Assembly: GCA_017477245.1 (NCBI GenBank)
Contig: JAFUWY010000029.1
Location: forward strand, 1 to 64,000
DNA: 64,000 nucleotides
Source: Bacteroidales bacterium
GTDB taxonomy: Bacteria > Bacteroidota > Bacteroidia > Bacteroidales > UBA932
Direction: 5' to 3'
Positions 59,233-64,000 of this stretch are shown piece by piece (positions within the stretch are counted from its first letter, which is position 1; each line of letters begins with the position of its first letter). The translations under genes and the position numbers were made by a program. The notes under the pieces are model-generated. The model was given only the letters and a program-made list of their open reading frames with translations. It ran no database searches and had not been told where the DNA came from.

Positions 59233-59322
59233 TTACTTCTTCTTGTGTCTGTTCTGACGCAAGCGCTTCTTGCGCTTATGCGTGGACATCTTATGTCTCT
59301 TATGCTTCTTTCCGTTAGGCAT
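59233..59322 (-). CDS. 29-residue highly basic protein conserved next to rng
   Basis: Starts MPNGKKHKRHKMSTHKRKKR and ends LRQNRHKKK; more than half the residues are Lys, Arg or His. Similar tiny proteins occur beside HU and RNase G in Bacteroidota genomes. The composition suggests an RNA or ribosome-binding role; whether it matches a known lineage-specific ribosomal protein cannot be decided here. Below the length cut-off of most gene callers. Confidence 0.72.
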   Translation of the reverse strand: MPNGKKHKRHKMSTHKRKKRLRQNRHKKK

Positions 59323-59337
59323 ACTATAATAGTTTGA

Positions 59338-59616
59338 TTATTTGGTCTTTACAGCCGCAACGAAAGTCTTGGAAGGCTTGAATGCCGGGATGTCATGAGC
59401 CGGAATGGTCATCGTCGTCTGCTTGGGGATGTTGCGGGCAGCCTTCTGGGCGCGGTGCTTGATGATGAAGCTGCCGAATCCACGCAGATACACAGGATTA
59501 CCTTTGATCAGGGAAGCCTTGATGCTTTCCATGGCGGCCTCGACCACGGTCTGGACGGCCACCTTCTCGATACCGGTGGCCTTGGCCACTTCGTTCACGA
59601 TTTCTGCTTTAGTCAT
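59338..59616 (-). CDS. hup: HU-family DNA-binding protein
   Basis: 92 residues from ATG 59616 (MTKAEIVNEVAKATG); the frame is open further upstream but the promoter at 59662-59692 rules that out. HU motifs: VQTVVEAAMESIKASLIKG, LRGFGSFIIKHRAQKAARNIPK and the DNA-binding arm ending PAFKPSKTF. HU bends and packs DNA. The leader is about 40 bases. Confidence 0.95.
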   Translation of the reverse strand: MTKAEIVNEVAKATGIEKVAVQTVVEAAMESIKASLIKGNPVYLRGFGSFIIKHRAQKAARNIPKQTTMTIPAHDIPAFKPSKTFVAAVKTK

Positions 59617-59661
59617 TTTATTTATATATTTAGTATTGTTATAGTCAGCAGATTTGGAGTG

Positions 59662-59692
59662 CAAAAATAGGCTTATTTTTTTATTATTCAAA
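59662..59692 (-). promoter_or_regulatory. Promoter of HU gene
   Basis: Leftward TTTG (59692-59689), 19-base spacer, TATTTTTG (59669-59662), exact consensus. Divergent from the lon promoter 16 bases away. Confidence 0.75.
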
Positions 59693-59707
59693 ATGATATT
59701 TGCAGTT

Positions 59708-59739
59708 TTTGGACGTGGCACGGAGATTGACTATATTCG
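59708..59739 (+). promoter_or_regulatory. Promoter of lon
   Basis: TTTG (59708-59711), 20-base spacer, TATATTCG (59732-59739), one base off consensus. A CCCGG/CCGGG hairpin at 59742-59755 lies in the ~38-base leader. Confidence 0.6.
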
Positions 59740-59783
59740 CACCCGGGCCGCCGGGCCCCTTTTACTGACATTTTGGCAAGAAT

Positions 59784-62186
59784 ATGAGACAGAATAAAGA
59801 ATACACCCTCCCCGCTGGCGCTGAAGTCAGCATCATCCCCGTCATGCAGGGCGAAGGCCTGCTGAAGTTCGACGAGTCCGAACTCCCCGACATCCTGCCC
59901 ATCCTGGCGCTCCGCAACGCGGTCCTCTTCCCGGGCGCGGTCTTCCCGATCACGATCGGCCGGGAGAAGTCCGTGCGCCTGATCCAGGACGCCGAGAAGG
60001 AAGGTTTCTTCATCGGCGCCGTGCCGCAGAACGACGTCATGGTCGAGGAGCCGCAGGAGGAAGACCTCAGCCGCTACGGTTCCGTCTGCAAGGTCCTCAA
60101 GACCCTGGAGATGCCGGACGGCACGATCACGGCCATCCTGCAGGCGTTCAAGCGCCTGTCGCTCGACGCCGTGCTGGGCTACGAACCCTATATCACCGCA
60201 CGCGTGCACTACCTGCCGGACATCCTGCAGGAGGACAACAAGAGCACGGACATCAAGGCCATCGCCGAATCGCTCAAGGACAAGGCGATCCATATCCTGC
60301 GCGCCAGCAACCTCGGCACGCGCGAGACCATCGGCGCCCTCAAGGCGATCGACGATTTCCGCTTCCTGGTCAACTTCATCGCCACCACGATCGAGGTCGA
60401 GAACTTCGAATCCAAGATCCAGCTGCTCGAGTTCGACGACGTCAAGGTGCGTGCGCTCAAGCTCCTGTCCATCCTGGACGTGCAGATCGAGCTGATGAAG
60501 ATCAAGCAGGAGATCAACCAGAAGGTCAAGAGCGAGATCGACCAGCAGCAGCGCGAATACTACCTCAACAACCAACTCCGCACCATCCAGGAGGAGCTCG
60601 GCATGGACGACTCCGAGGAGTTCGACAAGCTCCGCGAGCGCGCCGCCCAGAAGAAGTGGCCCAAGGAGATCGCCGAAGCCTTCAACAAGGAGCTCGCGAA
60701 GCTCGAGAAATACAACCCCTCCTCGCCGGACTACAGCGTCCAGTACAACTACATCAACTTCATGCTGGACCTCCCCTGGGGCGAGATGAGCGAGGACAAC
60801 CTCGACCTCAAGAACGCCCAGAAAGTGCTCGACCACGACCACTACGGACTCGACACGGTCAAGGACCGCATCATCGAGTACCTCGCCGTCCTGAAGCTCA
60901 AGGGCAACATGAAGTCCCCGATCCTCTGCCTCTACGGCCCTCCGGGCGTCGGCAAGACCTCGCTGGGCAAGTCCATCGCCCGCGCCCTCGGGCGCAAGTA
61001 CGTGCGCATCGCCCTCGGCGGCATGCACGACGAGGCGGAGCTGCGCGGCCACCGCAAGACCTACGTGGGCGCCCTCCCGGGCCGGATCCTCAACGGCATC
61101 GCCCGGGCCGGCACCTCCAATCCGGTGATCGTGCTCGACGAGGTGGACAAGCTCGCCGCCGACTTCAAGGGCGACCCGTCGTCCGCCCTGCTGGAGGCGC
61201 TCGACCCCGAGCAGAACTCCACCTTCCACGACAACTACCTCGACCTGGACTACGACCTCAGCAACGTCCTGTTCATCACCACGGCCAACAGCACGGCCCC
61301 CATCCAGCCGGCCCTGCTGGACCGCATGGAGCTGATCAACGTGACCGGCTACCTCGCCGAGGAGAAGATGGAGATCGCCCGGAAGTTCCTCGTGCCCAAG
61401 CAGCTCGAGGAGCACGGTATCGCCAAGAACGCGCTGAAGATCGACAAGGCGGCCCTCGCCGCCATCATCGACGAGTACACCCACGAGTCGGGCGTGCGCG
61501 GCCTCGAGAAGCAGATTGCCAAATTGGCACGCGTCACTGCCAAGAAGATCGCGATGGGCGAGGAATACCCCGCCACCATCAAGAAGGAGCACCTCAAGGA
61601 GTACCTCGGCCTGCCGACCAACTTCCACGACCTGCAGAAGGGCAACGAAGCCCCCGGCGTGGTCACGGGCCTCGCCTGGACCCAGATGGGCGGCGAGATC
61701 CTCTTCGTCGAGAGTTCCGTCTCCGCGGGCAAGGGCGTGATGAGCATGACCGGCAACCTCGGCGACGTCATGAAGGAGTCGGCGACGATCGCCTACCAGT
61801 ACATCAAGGCCCATCCCGAGATGGCGAACCTGACCTCCGAGCAGTTCGCCGCCAAGGACATCCATGTCCATGTCCCGGAAGGCGCCACGCCCAAGGACGG
61901 TCCGTCGGCCGGCATCACGATGGTGAGCTCGATGGTCTCCGCCCTGCGCGGACAGGCGCTCCGCCACGGCATCGCCATGACCGGCGAGATGACCCTGCGC
62001 GGCCGCGTACTGCCGGTCGGCGGCATCAAGGAGAAGATCCTCGCCGCGAAGCGCGCCGGCGTGCACACGATCGTCATCTCCGAGGACAACCGCAAGGACA
62101 TCGAGGACATCAAGGAGATCTACATCAAGGGCCTGGAGTTCCACTACGTCAAGACCATCCAGGACGTCATCTCCTTCATCTTCTAG
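59784..62186 (+). CDS. lon: ATP-dependent protease Lon
   Basis: 800 residues. LON N-domain ([22 protein letters not shown]), coiled region ~195-290, Walker [21 protein letters not shown], Walker [11 protein letters not shown], and the Ser-Lys dyad in [15 protein letters not shown] and [14 protein letters not shown]. It degrades misfolded and regulatory proteins. The stop shares CTAG with the convergent ung stop. Confidence 0.97.
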   Translation: MRQNKEYTLPAGAEVSIIPVMQGEGLLKFDESELPDILPILALRNAVLFPGAVFPITIGREKSVRLIQDAEKEGFFIGAVPQNDVMVEEPQEEDLSRYGSVCKVLKTLEMPDGTITAILQAFKRLSLDAVLGYEPYITARVHYLPDILQEDNKSTDIKAIAESLKDKAIHILRASNLGTRETIGALKAIDDFRFLVNFIATTIEVENFESKIQLLEFDDVKVRALKLLSILDVQIELMKIKQEINQKVKSEIDQQQREYYLNNQLRTIQEELGMDDSEEFDKLRERAAQKKWPKEIAEAFNKELAKLEKYNPSSPDYSVQYNYINFMLDLPWGEMSEDNLDLKNAQKVLDHDHYGLDTVKDRIIEYLAVLKLKGNMKSPILCLYGPPGVGKTSLGKSIARALGRKYVRIALGGMHDEAELRGHRKTYVGALPGRILNGIARAGTSNPVIVLDEVDKLAADFKGDPSSALLEALDPEQNSTFHDNYLDLDYDLSNVLFITTANSTAPIQPALLDRMELINVTGYLAEEKMEIARKFLVPKQLEEHGIAKNALKIDKAALAAIIDEYTHESGVRGLEKQIAKLARVTAKKIAMGEEYPATIKKEHLKEYLGLPTNFHDLQKGNEAPGVVTGLAWTQMGGEILFVESSVSAGKGVMSMTGNLGDVMKESATIAYQYIKAHPEMANLTSEQFAAKDIHVHVPEGATPKDGPSAGITMVSSMVSALRGQALRHGIAMTGEMTLRGRVLPVGGIKEKILAAKRAGVHTIVISEDNRKDIEDIKEIYIKGLEFHYVKTIQDVISFIF

Positions 62187-62854
62187 AGTTTCCAGTCGAT
62201 GGGAGCGTGCCCGTGGGCGGCGAGATAATCGTTGCAGCGGGAGAAATGGCGGCAGCCGAAGAAAGCACCCCTTGCCAGCGGCGAGGGGTGTGCTGCTTCC
62301 AGCACGAGGTGCCGCGAGGCGTCGACGAGCGGCGCCTTGCTGCGCGCGTAGTTGCCCCAGAGCAGGAACACGACGCCTTCCCGCCGGTCGGAGACCGTGC
62401 GGATCACGGCGTCCGTGAAGGTCTGCCAGCCGATGCCGCTGTGCGAGGCGGCCTGGCCCGAACGGACCGTCAGCACGGCGTTGAGCAGCAGCACGCCCTG
62501 ACGCGCCCACGGCGTCAGGTCCGGGCTGCCCGACATCCGCACGCCCAGGTCGGTCTCGATCTCGCGGAAGATGTTGCGCAGCGACGGCGGCGCCGGGACA
62601 CCCTGCGGCACGCTGAAGCACAGGCCCATGGCCTGGCCGTAGCCGTGGTAGGGATCCTGCCCCAGGATCACGACCTGGGTCCGGTCGAGCGGACAGAGGT
62701 CGAAGGCCCGGAAGATCTGGCCGCCGGGCGGGAAGATCTGCACGCCGGCAGCCTTCTCGGCATGCAGGGTCTGCGCCAACGCGGCGAAATAGGGTTGGTC
62801 GAATTCGGATTGGAGGGCTTCACGCCAGGAAGGTTCGATTTTTACTGTCATCAT
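62183..62854 (-). CDS. ung: Uracil-DNA glycosylase, family 1
   Basis: 223 residues with the water-activating motif VVILGQDPYHGYGQAMGLCFSV, LLLNAVLTVR, and the leucine-loop HPSPLARGAFFG. It removes uracil from DNA. Start ATG 62854 with a second ATG next to it. A TATATTTG box lies directly upstream (62863-62856), almost touching the start. Confidence 0.96.
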   Translation of the reverse strand: MMTVKIEPSWREALQSEFDQPYFAALAQTLHAEKAAGVQIFPPGGQIFRAFDLCPLDRTQVVILGQDPYHGYGQAMGLCFSVPQGVPAPPSLRNIFREIETDLGVRMSGSPDLTPWARQGVLLLNAVLTVRSGQAASHSGIGWQTFTDAVIRTVSDRREGVVFLLWGNYARSKAPLVDASRHLVLEAAHPSPLARGAFFGCRHFSRCNDYLAAHGHAPIDWKL

Positions 62855-62876
62855 CCAAATATACGCATTTTTTGCC

Positions 62877-62884
62877 TATATTTG
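62877..62884 (+). promoter_or_regulatory. -7 box of coaD
   Basis: TATATTTG ends 6 bases before ATG 62891, consistent with a leaderless message. No -33 TTTG at the right spacing. Confidence 0.4.
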
Positions 62885-62890
62885 TTTATC

Positions 62891-63364
62891 ATGAACACAA
62901 CCGCATTGTTTCCAGGCTCTTTCGACCCGTTCACCGCGGGCCATCTCAATATCCTCGGCCGTGCGCTGACGATGTTCGACACGGTCGTCGTGGCCGTCGG
63001 CATCAACCAGGACAAGCGCGGCTTCTTCTCCAACGAGCAGAAGCTGGATATCATCCGGCAGGCCACGGCCCACTTGGGCGACCGCGTCCGCGTGGTCTCC
63101 TACGACTGCCTGACCATCGACATCTGCCGCCAGCTGGGCATCCGCCACATCGTGCGTGGCATCCGCAACATGATGGACTTCGACAACGAGAAGGCCATCG
63201 CCGACGCCAACCGGCGCCTCGCCCCGGAGATCGAGACCGTCATCATCCCGACGGCCCAGGAATTCGCCCACATCTCTTCCTCCGCCGTGCGGGACCTGCT
63301 GCGCCACCGCGGCGACACCAGCCAGTTCCTCCCGGAAGGGGTCGTCCTTCCCGAAGCCTTGTAG
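62891..63364 (+). CDS. coaD: Phosphopantetheine adenylyltransferase
   Basis: 157 residues with the nucleotidyltransferase HxGH motif FPGSFDPFTAGHLNIL, RGIRNMMDFDNEKAIADANR, and the late motif HISSSAVRDLLRHRGD. It adds AMP to 4'-phosphopantetheine in coenzyme A synthesis. Divergent from ung by 36 bases. Confidence 0.96.
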   Translation: MNTTALFPGSFDPFTAGHLNILGRALTMFDTVVVAVGINQDKRGFFSNEQKLDIIRQATAHLGDRVRVVSYDCLTIDICRQLGIRHIVRGIRNMMDFDNEKAIADANRRLAPEIETVIIPTAQEFAHISSSAVRDLLRHRGDTSQFLPEGVVLPEAL

Positions 63365-63367
63365 CCC

Positions 63368-64000
63368 ATGCGCCGCCTGCTTCCGATCTTTCTCGCCCTG
63401 GGGCTCTGCCTGTCCGCCGCCGCCCAGCCGGACACGACCGGCCGCTATGCGCCGCTCGACAGCCTGCTCACGCAGTTCTACGGCGCGCTGGAGCGGGAGG
63501 AAGTATCGGTCAAGAACAGCGAATTCGACGCCCTGATCGGCAGCTGCACCGACTCCCTGATGCGCCAGCACGTGGCGCTCTCCGTCTTCGACCACTACCG
63601 CTACAGCCGCGTGATGGGCGAGGAAGCCGTGGCCCTGCACGTCTACGATGCGTGGATCGCTTCCGGCAAGGTCCGGACGCGCAGCGAGTTCGAGCTGTTC
63701 GAGGCGGAGCGCTTCGCCCTGGAGAACCGCAAGACCCTGATCGGCATGCAGGCGCCGCAGGTCACGCTCCGCACGCCCTGCGGCGGCCGCCGGACCGTGC
63801 CGGTGCCCGGGGACCGTCCCGCCGTGCTCTTCTTCTACTCGCCGCACTGCGCCAAATGCCGGCTGGAGACCCACGCCCTGCCCGCCGTCCTCGCCGAAGT
63901 GGAATTCCCGATGGACTTCTACGCCATCAACGTGGACACCGACCGCAAGGACTTCCGGGCCTTCCGCAAGGCCATCGGCACGCCCAACAAGAACGTCCGG
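63368..64000 (+). CDS. Secreted thioredoxin-fold protein (3' truncated)
   Basis: 211 residues visible; the frame is open at the window end. Signal peptide MRRLLPIFLALGLCLSAAAQ, a helical N-terminal domain resembling DUF5106, then a thioredoxin-like part with the active site FYSPHCAKCRLE (CxxC) and FYAINVDTDRKDFRAF. It is 3 bases after coaD. It probably acts in periplasmic redox chemistry. Confidence 0.78.
   Translation, partial: MRRLLPIFLALGLCLSAAAQPDTTGRYAPLDSLLTQFYGALEREEVSVKNSEFDALIGSCTDSLMRQHVALSVFDHYRYSRVMGEEAVALHVYDAWIASGKVRTRSEFELFEAERFALENRKTLIGMQAPQVTLRTPCGGRRTVPVPGDRPAVLFFYSPHCAKCRLETHALPAVLAEVEFPMDFYAINVDTDRKDFRAFRKAIGTPNKNVR

Noticed and set aside
59688..62621. 977-codon leftward ORF opposite lon
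   Set aside because: Shadow of the GC-rich lon gene; the sense frame has all Lon motifs and the antisense one is low-complexity Asp/Val/Leu.

Overview
The window looks like chromosome from an anaerobic, relatively GC-rich member of the Bacteroidota, probably Bacteroidales. The signs are promoters of the TTTG-N19-21-TAnnTTTG type, near absence of Shine-Dalgarno sites, a UpxY-type antiterminator heading a surface-glycan operon, a histone H1-like small protein, rubrerythrin, clostripain-like and M6-like secreted proteases, and lipoprotein glycan enzymes. Genus cannot be fixed from this sequence alone.

Layout. 1-9.1 kb: the end of an outer-membrane POTRA/barrel protein, recX, a helix-hairpin-helix protein, a RAYT (REP-associated transposase) with flanking REP-like palindromes, rsmI, tdk, a Xer recombinase, a UDP-glucuronate 4-epimerase-like gene, and a HAD phosphatase-uracil glycosylase fusion facing a Nudix-HD fusion (to 10.1 kb). 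10.2-33.8 kb: one leftward surface-polysaccharide operon of 23 genes, visibly lower in GC than its flanks. It starts from a consensus promoter at 33801-33832 and opens with upxY. It encodes UDP-L-FucNAc synthesis (fnlA, fnlB, fnlC), a bacillosamine-type initiation set (PglE-, PglD- and PglC-like), Wzx and Wzy, two GT4 glycosyltransferases, an FkbH/acyl-carrier-protein pair, and a modification block: two LicD proteins, a TagD-Gfo/Idh fusion, an IspD/TarI-like cytidylyltransferase, a class V aminotransferase and two acyltransferases.

33.9-37.8 kb: clostripain-family lipoprotein, then rmlA-rmlC-rmlD (no rmlB in view), with an unusual repeat insertion inside rmlD. 37.8-39.3 kb: a gene-free island packed with several unrelated repeat families and inverted repeats, including a 46-bp relic matching part of the capsule-locus Gfo/Idh gene. 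39.3-64 kb: mostly housekeeping genes (histone H1-like, pth, rplY, tpiA, tyrS, rbfA, lolE-like permease, manA, metY-like, glmS, hslR, zinc peptidase, rubrerythrin, rng, HU, lon, ung, coaD) mixed with secreted proteins (M6 protease plus lipoprotein, PKD-domain protein plus a GH35/42-like hydrolase) and a truncated thioredoxin-fold protein at the right edge.

How it works together: the 23-gene operon can make and export a glycan built on a 4-amino-sugar primer with L-FucNAc. It appears able to decorate that glycan with a carrier-protein-bound acyl group and a CDP-activated phospho-alcohol. Function assignments rest on family motifs read directly from the translations; the chemistry of the decorations is inference.
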